Shown here: positions 8,300 through 16,712 of the stretch, piece by piece | Layout: every line of letters begins with the position of its first letter | How positions within the stretch are numbered: position 1 is the first letter of the stretch | Origin: Fictibacillus phosphorivorans | Lineage (GTDB): Bacteria > Bacillota > Bacilli > Bacillales > Fictibacillaceae | DNA length: 64,000 nt | Direction of reading: 5' to 3' | NCBI RefSeq assembly: GCF_023715845.1 | Contig: NZ_JAMBOR010000015.1 | Span: forward strand, 28,445 to 92,444 | Translations under genes and position numbers: made by a program | Notes under the pieces: generated by a model | What the model was told of the DNA's origin: nothing | Seen by the model: only the letters and a program-made list of their open reading frames with translations | The model's database searches: none

Positions 8300-9161
8300 G
8301 GAGAAATGGGAAAAATGGCTTTGGAAAATAAATTGGGCAGAAATCATGCTCGGCGCAGGCTTATGGGCTGCTAAGTTCTTATTAATCATCGTCCTGTTTA
8401 TCATCATCAGATCCATTGGAAGACGTGTGATCAATCGCATGTTTGAAAGAGCGGCATCCCACCGCAAGATGTCGAGCGGTCGAATCATCACACTGCAAAA
8501 GCTCGTAGTGAACTTATTCTCGTACGTATTAATCTTTGTTTTTGCAGGTATCATCTTTAAACAGTTCGGACTCGAGATCGGTACCTTGATCGCAGGAGCT
8601 GGGGTTGTCGGACTAGCCATCGGATTCGGGGCACAAGGACTTGTAAGTGACGTTGTAACAGGATTCTTTATTTTACTAGAAAAACAAATGGAAGTTGGCG
8701 ATTACGTCACCATTGGTGGAGTGGATGGTATTGTAGAAGAAGTTGGTCTGAGAACAACTCACATCCGGGCGTTTGACGGAACATTATCTTACATGCCAAA
8801 CCGTGAGATCAGCACGATCCAAAACCATTCTCGAGGTAACATGCGCGCATTGGTGGACATTAAAATTGCTTATGAGGAAAACATCGACCGTGCAGTAAAA
8901 ATCCTTCAAGAAGCTTGTGACCGCGTGAAAACGAGCAATGAAAACATTGTAGAAGGACCTAATGTTCTTGGTGTTCAGACTCTTGGTTCATCAGAAGTTA
9001 TCATTCGTATTATTTCAAAAACACAGAATGGTGAACAGTGGGGAGTAGAACGCGAATTGCGTCAGGCTTTAAAGGAAGCCCTAGAAACAAACGGAATCGA
9101 AATCCCATACCCTCATCAAGTAAATTTAGAAAAGGTGCATAAGGAACAGCCGGGAAGATAG
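8298..9161 (+). CDS. Small-conductance mechanosensitive channel, MscS family
   Basis: A 287-aa channel that opens on membrane tension. Hydrophobic helices occupy about residues 10-35, 60-85 and 90-110; the pore helix segment GAGVVGLAIGFGAQGLVSDVVTGF near residue 95-118 is the family signature, followed by the beta domain (VGDYVTIGGVDGIVEEVGLR). TTG at 8298 lies 8 nt after AGGAG; a GTG at 8289 is too near the site. The start region is inside a predicted hairpin (see leader entry). It resembles the short Bacillus MscS paralogues such as YkuT. Confidence 0.88.
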   Translation: MEKWEKWLWKINWAEIMLGAGLWAAKFLLIIVLFIIIRSIGRRVINRMFERAASHRKMSSGRIITLQKLVVNLFSYVLIFVFAGIIFKQFGLEIGTLIAGAGVVGLAIGFGAQGLVSDVVTGFFILLEKQMEVGDYVTIGGVDGIVEEVGLRTTHIRAFDGTLSYMPNREISTIQNHSRGNMRALVDIKIAYEENIDRAVKILQEACDRVKTSNENIVEGPNVLGVQTLGSSEVIIRIISKTQNGEQWGVERELRQALKEALETNGIEIPYPHQVNLEKVHKEQPGR

Positions 9162-9179
9162 ACTCCCGGCTGTTTTTTT
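9146..9179 (+). terminator. Terminator of the mscS gene
   Basis: ACAGCCGGGA pairs with TCCCGGCTGT across an 8-nt loop and is followed by seven T; the stop codon lies in the loop. Confidence 0.85.
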
Positions 9180-9181
9180 CC

Positions 9182-10672
9182 CTACACAGAATTCGGTTCT
9201 ACTTTTTGTTCGGATAGAAAAATTGTTAATGGCTTGAGCTTGTTTTTGTTCACCATGATATACAGAATGTCATTTGCATGGATCTCCGTTTGTCCCGTTG
9301 GAGTTATGAGTTCATCACCGCGAATCATCGCACTTACAATGGCCTCTACTGGTAAAGTGATTTGTTCTAACGTTTGTCCAACAATTTTCGCATGAGCTGG
9401 AACAAAAAACTCTACGATCTCAGCGTTGGCTTTCCCGATTGAAACCAGTTCAAGTACATGTGGTGAAGTCGGCTTTTCTTCCTCAGTGAGTTTTAGTTTC
9501 TGTGCGAACCATGGAATCGTTGAACCCTGCACAAGTGCTGAAGTCAAGACAACGAAAAAGACTAAATTAAAGAATAGCTGGCTATTTTCTACACCTTCTA
9601 TCAGAGGAAAAGTAGCCAATACAATCGGAACGGCTCCTCTTAAACCGGACCATGATAAAAATACTTTTTCCTTAAAATTAAAAGGAGAAAAAATAGTACT
9701 TAAAAAAACACCAATCGGCCGTGCGATAAAAATAAGGATAAGGCTGATCAACATCCCTTCCACCATAATTCCAACGTGGAACAGTTCACTCGGAAAAACA
9801 AGAAGTCCTAGGATCGCGAACATTAAAATCTGCATCATCCAGGCAAACCCTTCGTTAAAACGGACGATTGAGTTTTTATAGGTGAGGTGATTGTTACCCA
9901 TCAATACTGCGGCTACATAAACAGCAAGTAATCCGCTCGCTCCAGCCAGCATCGTGATCCCATAGCAAAGGATCGCGAAAGATAACGCGAATACCGGATA
10001 AAGCCCGCTGGATTCGAGGTGTATTCGGTTGATGGCATAAACGGCCAACTTTCCAAAAAGATATCCGAAAACGATTCCCATCCCCATCTGCCAGAAGAAT
10101 GAGAAAATCAGACTAAAAACTGAACTAGTCTCTCTGGTTAACAATTCGATAAACGTAATCGTAAGAAACACGGCCATTGGGTCATTGGATCCCGATTCTG
10201 CTTCTAGCGTCGCAGCGAGTTTGTCTCTTACATTCTTTCCTGATAATACAGAGAACACTGCTGCGGCATCTGTTGAGCCAACAATGGATCCAAATAAAAA
10301 TGCTTCCAGCCAAGTAACATTAAGCAAAAATTTAACTGCCGCTGCGACTACCGCAGTAGTTAAAAATACGCCGAAGGTTGCGAGCGAAAGAGATGGATAC
10401 AAGATGGGTCTCACATCGGTCCATTTTGTTTGCAATCCGCCTTCAAACAGAATAATGATAAGTGCAATTACACCGACCAGCTGAGCAATGTGAGGGTCGT
10501 CGAAATAAATAAAGTTAAGTCCATCACTTCCTGCGAGCATACCGAGCCCGATAAAAAGAACGAGAGCAGGTAAACCGAATTTTGATGAGAACTTTGTGGT
10601 CACTACACCCAGAATTAATAATAATGCCAATAATAAAATGAAATAATCTACGTTAAGTCCGCCTTCCAACAT
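9182..10672 (-). CDS. Potassium/proton antiporter, CPA1/NhaP2 type
   Basis: A 496-aa protein with about 12 membrane helices and a cytoplasmic C-terminal TrkA-C domain (about residues 400-490). The sequence FGSIVGSTDAAAVFSVLSG and LEAESGSNDPMAVFLTI are the ion-binding helices of the NhaP/CvrA group. AAGGAGAG sits 5 nt before the ATG. Convergent with the mscS gene: both relate to osmotic/ion balance, though this may be coincidence. K+ versus Na+ specificity cannot be read from sequence. Confidence 0.9.
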   Translation of the reverse strand: MLEGGLNVDYFILLLALLLILGVVTTKFSSKFGLPALVLFIGLGMLAGSDGLNFIYFDDPHIAQLVGVIALIIILFEGGLQTKWTDVRPILYPSLSLATFGVFLTTAVVAAAVKFLLNVTWLEAFLFGSIVGSTDAAAVFSVLSGKNVRDKLAATLEAESGSNDPMAVFLTITFIELLTRETSSVFSLIFSFFWQMGMGIVFGYLFGKLAVYAINRIHLESSGLYPVFALSFAILCYGITMLAGASGLLAVYVAAVLMGNNHLTYKNSIVRFNEGFAWMMQILMFAILGLLVFPSELFHVGIMVEGMLISLILIFIARPIGVFLSTIFSPFNFKEKVFLSWSGLRGAVPIVLATFPLIEGVENSQLFFNLVFFVVLTSALVQGSTIPWFAQKLKLTEEEKPTSPHVLELVSIGKANAEIVEFFVPAHAKIVGQTLEQITLPVEAIVSAMIRGDELITPTGQTEIHANDILYIMVNKNKLKPLTIFLSEQKVEPNSV

Positions 10673-10726
10673 TTTAGCTCTCCTTAGTGTTAATTTTCTT
10701 ATGTAATCCTTTGTTGTGATGAAAGT

Positions 10727-10751
10727 GTGGATTTCCGTTCCGGATACTCGC
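10727..10751 (+). repeat. Fragment of dispersed repeat (see 51602-51724)
   Basis: These 25 nt match 51601-51626 except for one substitution and a small indel (GTGGATTTCCGTT then GGATACTCGC), so this is the truncated start of the same repeat. Confidence 0.55.
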
Positions 10752-10937
10752 AGTTCACGTATCGATTTGGTATGTGTAAAGGGAGTTTAAACCATCCCTT
10801 TTGTATATAAACCTTTTCCAACATTTTTAAACAGTATTGACGACATTTAATGTCTTGAAACAATTGACAATTTATCCAAAAGAGGGTAGTCTTGAGCCAT
10901 AAGAGTTGAAACGTGACCATCACTTAAAAAGGTTTAG

Positions 10938-10970
10938 CACATAAACTATTTATGTGAAGTTTTTTCTTCT
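10938..10970 (+). terminator. Terminator-like hairpin upstream of fbpA-like gene
   Basis: Perfect 8-bp stem CACATAAA/TTTATGTG with a 3-nt loop, then AAGTTTTTTCTTC. The stem is AT-rich, so strength is doubtful; it could be an attenuator or a protein-binding palindrome. Confidence 0.35.
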
Positions 10971-11018
10971 TCAAATGCGGGTAAGGTTAGTTGAAGAGAT
11001 TTTCAGGAGGGATTGAAC

Positions 11019-11183
11019 GTGTCAGCGGACCATCAAAAAAGAGAGAACCTAATTGCTGATCTATTGCTACATAACATATATAAAACAAAAGATGGACGTC
11101 ATTTATACGAACTTTCTTTGCAGGATCTTGAACAACAATTACATGAAATACTTTCACCGCCTGCACAAGAAAAAGCCACTTAA
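11019..11183 (+). CDS. FbpA-family (Fur-regulated basic protein A) small protein
   Basis: A 54-aa protein starting at GTG 11019, 8 nt after AGGAGG (11005-11010). Residues 7-41 carry the FbpA family pattern: RENLIADLL, then YKTKDGRHLYELSLQDLEQQL. In B. subtilis FbpA is an iron-sparing small protein controlled by Fur, acting with the FsrA small RNA. Here I see no convincing Fur box upstream, so iron control is not shown. A terminator follows at 11217. Alternative: a related family member of unknown role. Confidence 0.75.
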   Translation: MSADHQKRENLIADLLLHNIYKTKDGRHLYELSLQDLEQQLHEILSPPAQEKAT

Positions 11184-11216
11184 ATCATATATGAAAAAAG
11201 AAATAGATAGTACAGA

Positions 11217-11246
11217 AACCGGCTTAAAGAAGCTGGTTTTTTATTT
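11217..11246 (+). terminator. Terminator after fbpA-like gene
   Basis: AACCGGCTT and AAGCTGGTT form a 9-bp stem (one G-T) with a 4-nt loop, then TTTT. Confidence 0.75.
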
Positions 11247-11344
11247 TGTTAAATAAGGACTACACATAGTTAGAATCATTTTGACCTCCTCCAGTATCTA
11301 CCTGAAGCGGAAATCAACTTTTATCTTAGGGAAAAAGATAATAA

Positions 11345-11375
11345 AAAGAAGATTTCCAACTCAATTGGAAATCTT
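11345..11375 (-). terminator. Terminator of the alanine symporter gene
   Basis: GAAGATTTCCA and TGGAAATCTTC form an 11-bp stem; on the minus strand it is followed by TTTTTATT. It lies just after the symporter stop. Confidence 0.8.
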
Positions 11376-11392
11376 CCTTCTTTCTTTAGATC

Positions 11393-12799
11393 TTATTTAT
11401 TTTCTTCTGATTGTTCTCCCCACACCTCGGTGTTTTTTAGACCGATGCTAGATGGGTAGAATACTGGATTCTTGCCTTCTTTTTTCTGTTTTATATAATC
11501 ACCAAGTGCATCAAATGCAATTTTTCCTAATAACGAAATTGCGATTAAGTTGATGATTGCCATTAATCCCATGAACAAATCAGCTAAACTCCAAACGAAA
11601 TCAAGGGATGCGATGGCACCGAAACCTACCATTCCAACGACTGCAATTCGATAGATGAATAACCACATTTTGTTTTGGCTGATGAACTCAATATTAGATT
11701 CACCATAATAATAGTTTCCGACAACTGAACTGAAAGCAAACAAAAGAACGATGATAGCCAAGAACGGACCGCCCCATGAACCAAGGAGGTTGTTCAAAGC
11801 TTCTTGAGTAAGGATGATTCCATCTGCTTCTTTGGAAGTATACATACCTGAAAGAAGGATGATAAAAGCAGTTGACGAACAAATCATGATTGTATCAACG
11901 AAAACACCGAGTGATTGGATCAACCCTTGTTTTACTGGGTGGCTGACATCAGCCGTTGCTGCAGCGTTCGGCGCACTACCCATACCTGCTTCGTTAGAGA
12001 AGAGTCCGCGTTTGATACCGTTCATCATCGCGGCACCTAGTGCTCCACCAGCTACTTCTTCGATGCCGAATGCACTTTTAAAGATCAAGGTGAATATTGC
12101 TGGAAGTTCAGTGAAATTCGTGATCATTAAAAATAATGCAATAAGGATGTATAGGCCAGCCATAATCGGTACGATGATCTCGGAGACCTTTGCAATTCTT
12201 TTAATACCGCCGAAGATAATCACTGCTGTTACAACTGCTAGGAAAATACCAATATAACCAGGCTCAATATCAAAAGATTGCCCAAATGCGCTTGCGATCG
12301 TGTTTGATTGAACGGAATTGAATGCTAGTCCAAACGTGATCGAAATCAAGACCGCGAAGATCATACCCATCCAGCGTGCGTTTAAAGCTTTTTCCATGTA
12401 ATAAGCAGGTCCGCCACGGAAAGTAACACCTTCACGGACTTTGTAGATTTGTGCTAAAGTACTTTCCACAAATGCAGATGCAGAACCGATCAACGCGATC
12501 AGCCACATCCAAAATACAGCTCCAGGTCCACCAGATGTAATGGCTATCGCTACCCCAGCTAAGTTACCAGTACCCACTCGGGATGCCGTACTGATACAAA
12601 ACGCCTGGAAAGACGAAACACCTTTTTTATTAGCTGTTGCTCCTTCACCAAGTAAGCGAAGCATCTCGCCAAACATCCGGAATTGAACAAATTTTGTTCG
12701 AATCGTGAAATACAGACCTAATCCGACTAACATAATAATCAGGATATAAGACCATAAATATGTGTTAATTTCTCCAATGATATTGTTAAGTAAATCCAT
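11393..12799 (-). CDS. Alanine/glycine:cation symporter (AgcS family)
   Basis: A 468-aa secondary transporter with about 11 membrane helices that imports alanine or glycine with Na+ or H+. Family motifs seen are ASRVGTGNLAGVAIAI near residue 92, GGPGAVFWMW and FSNEAGMGSAPNAAATAD near 270. A GAGGTG site precedes the ATG. Single-gene unit with its own terminator. Bacillus has several paralogues (AlsT, GlnT, YrbD, YtnA), so I give no symbol. Confidence 0.92.
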   Translation of the reverse strand: MDLLNNIIGEINTYLWSYILIIMLVGLGLYFTIRTKFVQFRMFGEMLRLLGEGATANKKGVSSFQAFCISTASRVGTGNLAGVAIAITSGGPGAVFWMWLIALIGSASAFVESTLAQIYKVREGVTFRGGPAYYMEKALNARWMGMIFAVLISITFGLAFNSVQSNTIASAFGQSFDIEPGYIGIFLAVVTAVIIFGGIKRIAKVSEIIVPIMAGLYILIALFLMITNFTELPAIFTLIFKSAFGIEEVAGGALGAAMMNGIKRGLFSNEAGMGSAPNAAATADVSHPVKQGLIQSLGVFVDTIMICSSTAFIILLSGMYTSKEADGIILTQEALNNLLGSWGGPFLAIIVLLFAFSSVVGNYYYGESNIEFISQNKMWLFIYRIAVVGMVGFGAIASLDFVWSLADLFMGLMAIINLIAISLLGKIAFDALGDYIKQKKEGKNPVFYPSSIGLKNTEVWGEQSEENK

Positions 12800-13058
12800 A
12801 CATTCACCTCAATTAGTCTAATGTGTCTCTCAGTTGTACATCGCTTTCAAATGTAGCAAAACCTCACATGTTTTTCAATTAATTTTTTTCCATACAAATT
12901 TATTCCAATGAAATATTCCCAGACTTTGTGTTAAATAAACTAGAAAAATTAATAGAATTCAGGTTAAATTATCCATTTGCTTCTCACCTTACAAATCCGA
13001 CTGAATAATATAGATAAAGTCGATTGATTTAATCGGAATTAGAAGCGAGGTAGAGAGA

Positions 13059-13607
13059 ATGGAAGGTGGAACATCATTATTCATTCAAAAATTTATACAA
13101 TCTCCTTTACAAGTAGGGAGTTTGTTTCCGAGTTCCCCTGCATTGGCGGAGAAAATGACAACAAATATAAATTGGCAAAATATTAACGAGGCTGCTGAAT
13201 TGGGGGCAGGAACCGGGGTTATTACTCGTTCGATTATAAAAAATATGCTTCCAGGAACGAGGCTGCATGTGTTTGAGAAAGATAAAGATATGCGTAATAG
13301 ACTTCAAGTGAATTTCCCAGAGGGTCTCTATCATGAGGATGCTAGTGAGATCATCAAGAGTCTGGGGAGCAGAGAAGGGACACTTGATGCCGTTTTTTCT
13401 GGACTGCCTTTTTCGAATTTTAATAAGGAACTTCGGACAAAAATCGTAGATGAGGTATATCGATCGTTACGTCCTGGTGGAATACTCGTAGCGTTTCAAT
13501 ACTCTACACTGATGAAAAGAACGTTTCAGGCAACATTTAAGGAAGTAGATATCTCATTTGTTCCGAAAAACTTTCCTCCAGCTTTTGTTTATCTTTGTGA
13601 AAAATAA
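13059..13607 (+). CDS. Class I SAM-dependent methyltransferase (phospholipid N-methyltransferase-like)
   Basis: A 182-aa enzyme with a Rossmann methyltransferase fold. The SAM-binding motif I is ELGAGTGVITRSI near residues 46-58; VFEKDKDM follows as motif II; DAVFSGLPFSNF near 111-122 is the motif IV region. The N-terminus (FIQSPLQVGSLFPSSPALAEKM) resembles the PmtA-type phospholipid methyltransferases and rRNA adenine dimethylase relatives. Substrate not determined. GAGG precedes the ATG. Its neighbours give no functional clue. Confidence 0.75.
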   Translation: MEGGTSLFIQKFIQSPLQVGSLFPSSPALAEKMTTNINWQNINEAAELGAGTGVITRSIIKNMLPGTRLHVFEKDKDMRNRLQVNFPEGLYHEDASEIIKSLGSREGTLDAVFSGLPFSNFNKELRTKIVDEVYRSLRPGGILVAFQYSTLMKRTFQATFKEVDISFVPKNFPPAFVYLCEK

Positions 13608-13642
13608 CAACGGCACCCTGTACAAAAGGATGCCGATTATCT

Positions 13643-13996
13643 CTAATGGTAAGAATGATCTAAATGATCAGATATGAGATGCTTGTGAACTAATGCTTCC
13701 ATTCCAGTAATGATCAAAGCCACTAAGATGGACCCCCAAATGGAGATGCTTACAGCGGGCAGAACCAGAGCAAGCAGATAGACAAGGATAAATGTCGCTG
13801 CAAAATCGATCGCCAACTGTTTAGCATAAGAGATTCTTGAAATCATGATATATTCCATGAGCACGCCTATAGGTGCAAGTACGGCCGTGATCCAGATCAT
13901 AGGCTGGACAAGCTTAAAGTCTACACTTTTAAAAAGAAAGTTGGCTAGAATAAGAGCTAACGGAATTCCGATAAGCTTAATTAACAAACTTTGCAT
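13643..13996 (-). CDS. DUF2512 family membrane protein (YndM-like)
   Basis: A 117-aa protein with four hydrophobic segments (about residues 5-25, 33-50, 60-80, 83-103) and a charged His-rich tail (HKHLISDHLDHSYH). It resembles the DUF2512/YndM group; role unknown. ATG at 13996 lies 8 nt after AAGGAG, whereas the GTG at 14005 abuts the site. It is the third gene of an operon read from 15307 leftward. Confidence 0.75.
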   Translation of the reverse strand: MQSLLIKLIGIPLALILANFLFKSVDFKLVQPMIWITAVLAPIGVLMEYIMISRISYAKQLAIDFAATFILVYLLALVLPAVSISIWGSILVALIITGMEALVHKHLISDHLDHSYH

Positions 13997-14008
13997 AAAT
14001 AACACTCC

Positions 14009-14164
14009 TTATAAATTGTTGTTTTGCTGGCTGATTTCGCCTTCGTCTAAGTACAGATTGGCGTTCTCGATCTTTTGGTGCTGATCCAAAGAATCCCCAC
14101 GTTCTCTTTTATTTTCTGCAGTTTTCACTTTTCTTTTCGCTCTATTTTTATCCGAGTTCATCAT
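14009..14164 (-). CDS. Small hydrophilic protein, unknown function
   Basis: A 51-aa highly charged protein beginning MMNSDKNRAKRKVKTAENK with no membrane segment or cysteine. TAAGGAGTGA stands 5 nt before the first ATG (8 nt before the second). Its stop codon overlaps the ribosome-binding site of the next gene, and its own start lies 10 nt after the dehydrogenase stop, which argues for a real, translationally linked gene. I do not recognise the family. Confidence 0.6.
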   Translation of the reverse strand: MMNSDKNRAKRKVKTAENKRERGDSLDQHQKIENANLYLDEGEISQQNNNL

Positions 14165-14173
14165 TTTCACTCC

Positions 14174-15307
14174 TTACGTTTTTAGTACGACTTTAATACA
14201 GTCTTCCTTATGGTTATTGAATAGATCATAACCTTTCGCTGCTTCATCCAATGGGAGGGTATGTGTAATGATCTCACGCGGGTCGAATTCCTCAGCCATG
14301 ATCTTATCCATTAGCGTTCTCATGAGATGGATAACGGGAGCCTGTCCCATCTTTAACGTCACGTTTCTTGAAAAAAATGCACCAAGCGGGAAACCGTTGT
14401 AAAGCCCGCCGTAGACACCCGTTATCTGGACGGTTCCAAATTTACGAACGGCTTTTGTTGCAATCTGTAATGGACCAAGAGTACCGCCTTGAAGTTTCAG
14501 TGTTTGTCCCACTTTTTCCATCGGTGATTTTTTTCCATCCATCCCCACACAATCGATCACGACATCAGCACCGCCAAGGGTCATCTCCTTTAGGTGCTCA
14601 CCTGTATCAGCAAACTTTGAAAAATTAACAGTTTCCACATTGTTCATCTTTTTCGCTTTAAGAAGTCGATATTCTAGGTGATCAACAGCGATTACGCGGT
14701 TTGCACCGAGCATCCATGCGAATTTCTGAGCAAAAAGCCCAACAGGTCCACAACCAAGCACGATCACTGAATCTCCTTTTTTCATGCCACTGTTTTGTAC
14801 ACTCCAATACGCAGTAGGGAGTACGTCAGAAAGAAATAGAAAATATTCGTCCTCCATCTCAATGGTCTCTGGAATCTTAAAGGGAGTAAAATTTCCGAAC
14901 GGGACTCTTAAGTACTCGGCCTGGCCACCAGGATAGTTACCGAACTTTTCGGAGTACCCAAAATAGGCACCAGAATCATAATGAGGGTTTGCATGATCGC
15001 ATTGGCTCTCCATCTGGTGTGTGCAGTAATGACAGCTGCCGCAAGCTACGTTAAACGGAATGACGACACGATCCCCCTTTTTTACTGAGGTTACATCGGT
15101 ACCGACTTCTTCCACGATACCCATAGGTTCATGGCCAATAATGTAACCTTTTGGAAGAGGGAAGTTTCCTTGATACAGATGAAGATCAGAGCCGCAGATC
15201 GTAGTAGAGGTGATACGGACGATAATATCATCCTTTTTTAATAGCTTCGGATCCTCGACTGATTTTACTTGTATATCTCGTTTTCCTTGGTATGTTACAG
15301 CTTTCAT
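14174..15307 (-). CDS. Zinc-dependent alcohol/formaldehyde dehydrogenase (AdhB-like)
   Basis: A 377-aa medium-chain dehydrogenase. Catalytic zinc ligands Cys38 and His59-Glu60 (GHEPMG) and structural zinc ligands Cys89, Cys92, Cys95 and Cys103 are present. The NAD-binding GCGPVG motif is near residue 185. Length and the long insert AYFGYSEKFGNYPGGQAEYLRVP place it with the glutathione-independent formaldehyde dehydrogenase-like group that includes B. subtilis AdhB. It heads an operon with the 51-aa protein and the DUF2512 protein. Physiological substrate is not certain. Confidence 0.88.
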   Translation of the reverse strand: MKAVTYQGKRDIQVKSVEDPKLLKKDDIIVRITSTTICGSDLHLYQGNFPLPKGYIIGHEPMGIVEEVGTDVTSVKKGDRVVIPFNVACGSCHYCTHQMESQCDHANPHYDSGAYFGYSEKFGNYPGGQAEYLRVPFGNFTPFKIPETIEMEDEYFLFLSDVLPTAYWSVQNSGMKKGDSVIVLGCGPVGLFAQKFAWMLGANRVIAVDHLEYRLLKAKKMNNVETVNFSKFADTGEHLKEMTLGGADVVIDCVGMDGKKSPMEKVGQTLKLQGGTLGPLQIATKAVRKFGTVQITGVYGGLYNGFPLGAFFSRNVTLKMGQAPVIHLMRTLMDKIMAEEFDPREIITHTLPLDEAAKGYDLFNNHKEDCIKVVLKT

Positions 15308-15451
15308 CTTTTTTCCTCCAATTCCCTATAAGAATGAACGTTGAGACGTTGATTTATACCTATTTTCAAAAGATATCGTGTAGAGTGTCATAAAAAGAGT
15401 AAAGAGCGGGTATTACTTCAATAAGAAAGTTTTTCTAAGGAGGCGAGAGAG

Positions 15452-15694
15452 ATGGAATATTCGCTGTATAAAAAAGACGGCAAGTTTCCATGTGATGTTA
15501 CAGTGGATTATGAAAACATGGTCTTTACAGTACGGGACAGCGATACGACGGGTGAAGTGTTCAACAGTGCGAGTGAAGTTGCAGAATGGATCAAACAGCA
15601 CTGGTCTGTTGATCAATTTCAAAAACCTGATGATTATTATGATCTGATGAAGCATCTCGAAAGTTCTCTTCAAGAAGAAATCAAATACGAATAA
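15452..15694 (+). CDS. Hypothetical small protein (80 aa)
   Basis: An 80-aa acidic protein (starts MEYSLYKKDGKFPCDVTVDY). AAGGAGG stands 8 nt before the ATG and a strong terminator follows, so it is a genuine monocistronic gene. It has no membrane segment; the fold may be alpha/beta, with SASEVAEWIKQHW suggesting an amphipathic helix. I do not recognise a family. Confidence 0.75.
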   Translation: MEYSLYKKDGKFPCDVTVDYENMVFTVRDSDTTGEVFNSASEVAEWIKQHWSVDQFQKPDDYYDLMKHLESSLQEEIKYE

Positions 15695-15703
15695 CAGGCT
15701 AGG

Positions 15704-15732
15704 GCCAAGTGATAATCACTTGGCTTTTTTTT
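15704..15732 (+). terminator. Terminator after the 80-aa gene
   Basis: GCCAAGTG and CACTTGGC pair perfectly and are followed by eight T. Confidence 0.88.
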
Positions 15733-15790
15733 ATGGTCTCGCATGGGGAAATCTGGGATAATTAAATAAAAAAAAATGGGGGATTCATGT

Positions 15791-16558
15791 ATGAAGACGC
15801 AGGACTTTGAACAGCTTTTGCCATCGTTATTCGGCAAGTGGCTTACGATTTTTGAAGATGAGGGAGAGTACGGTTTTACATACCGGACTGAAAAGGCTAA
15901 TAAGAGGATTGCCTTTTCGACAAACTTAACGCCTGAGACGGTTGAGAAAACGGTACAAGCCGATGCTGATCTGCTTCTTACCCATCATGATGCGTGGGAT
16001 TTCCTGTACGGTATGAGAGAAGAGTGTACAGCAAAGTTAAAAAAGCACAACATCTCCCATTTTTTTATTCATTTGCCGCTCGATTTTGTGGAATTTGGAA
16101 CATGCACATCATTGTTTGAACAGATAGAAATCGATGAGATTAAGAGTTATTCAACCTATGATCATGATACGGAGTTGCCGGGTATCGGAATCTTTCATCA
16201 GGGTATCTCTTATTCGGAGTTGAAAAAAAGACTCGAAAAGAAATTGGATGAACCAGTACGCGCCTGGCAAAACCATGACCGGTCGATTAAAAAAGTAGCG
16301 ATTCTAACTGGTGCAGGGAATAACACAGGATTTATTCAATTTGCAAAAGACAACGGCTGTGATGTCTTTATTACCGGTGAAAGAACATTGTATTCTCTAC
16401 AGTACGCTAAGTATATGGGCGTTAATTTAATGGTAGGCTGCCACACATATACAGAGATTTTTGGAGTTGAGAGTTTTTGCAGAAAGGTTAAAGAATTCTA
16501 CCCAGACATTGAACTGGTTCAAATTAACGAAGAACATATCGAATCCATTCAAGATTAG
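15791..16558 (+). CDS. Nif3-like dinuclear metal centre hexameric protein
   Basis: A 255-aa protein of the DUF34/Nif3 family, which forms hexamers with a two-metal centre; the biological role is still unsettled. Likely metal ligands are in LLTHHDAW near residue 65 and in GCHTYTEIFGVES near residue 220. It is shorter than the YqfO type and lacks the inserted PII-like domain. Start at ATG 15791 follows GGGGGA by 8 nt; the ATG at 15776 overlaps that site and is unlikely. Confidence 0.82.
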   Translation: MKTQDFEQLLPSLFGKWLTIFEDEGEYGFTYRTEKANKRIAFSTNLTPETVEKTVQADADLLLTHHDAWDFLYGMREECTAKLKKHNISHFFIHLPLDFVEFGTCTSLFEQIEIDEIKSYSTYDHDTELPGIGIFHQGISYSELKKRLEKKLDEPVRAWQNHDRSIKKVAILTGAGNNTGFIQFAKDNGCDVFITGERTLYSLQYAKYMGVNLMVGCHTYTEIFGVESFCRKVKEFYPDIELVQINEEHIESIQD

Positions 16559-16653
16559 GGAACTTCAATCGTGACCTTAATTTTTCTACACTTCATTTAA
16601 AGAAATCGGTACATATTAAAAAGGTATTTTTTCATGAAAAGCGAATTAGTTTA

Positions 16654-16693
16654 ATGTTACATAATAGTATGATAAACTAGTATTATGTAACAT
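16654..16693. promoter_or_regulatory. Perfect 13-bp inverted repeat at the recombinase promoter
   Basis: ATGTTACATAATA (16654-16666) and TATTATGTAACAT (16681-16693) are exact reverse complements with a 14-nt spacer. The spacer starts with TATGAT (16668-16673), a good -10 hexamer. The repeat ends 20 nt before the recombinase start. It could be an autoregulatory operator or a recombination site. Confidence 0.6.
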
Positions 16694-16712
16694 AAAAATA
16701 GGTGATGATTAA

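Larger units (their letters stand above)
10673..11018. other. 346-nt intergenic region between antiporter and fbpA-like gene
   Basis: Holds a truncated copy of a dispersed Bacillus-type repeat (10727-10751), a weak AAAGGGA/TCCCTTT inverted repeat near 10777-10802, and a perfect CACATAAA-cta-TTTATGTG hairpin at 10938-10956 followed by a T-rich tract. A 74-codon minus-strand ORF here has no ribosome-binding site or recognisable content and is left out. Confidence 0.5.

Noticed and set aside
10699..10923. 74-codon minus-strand ORF
   Set aside because: Odd composition, no ribosome-binding site, overlaps a repeat fragment.
12835..12849. cre-like site TGTACATCGCTTTCA upstream of the alanine symporter
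   Set aside because: Only about 12 of 14 consensus positions fit and symmetry is off; too weak to list.
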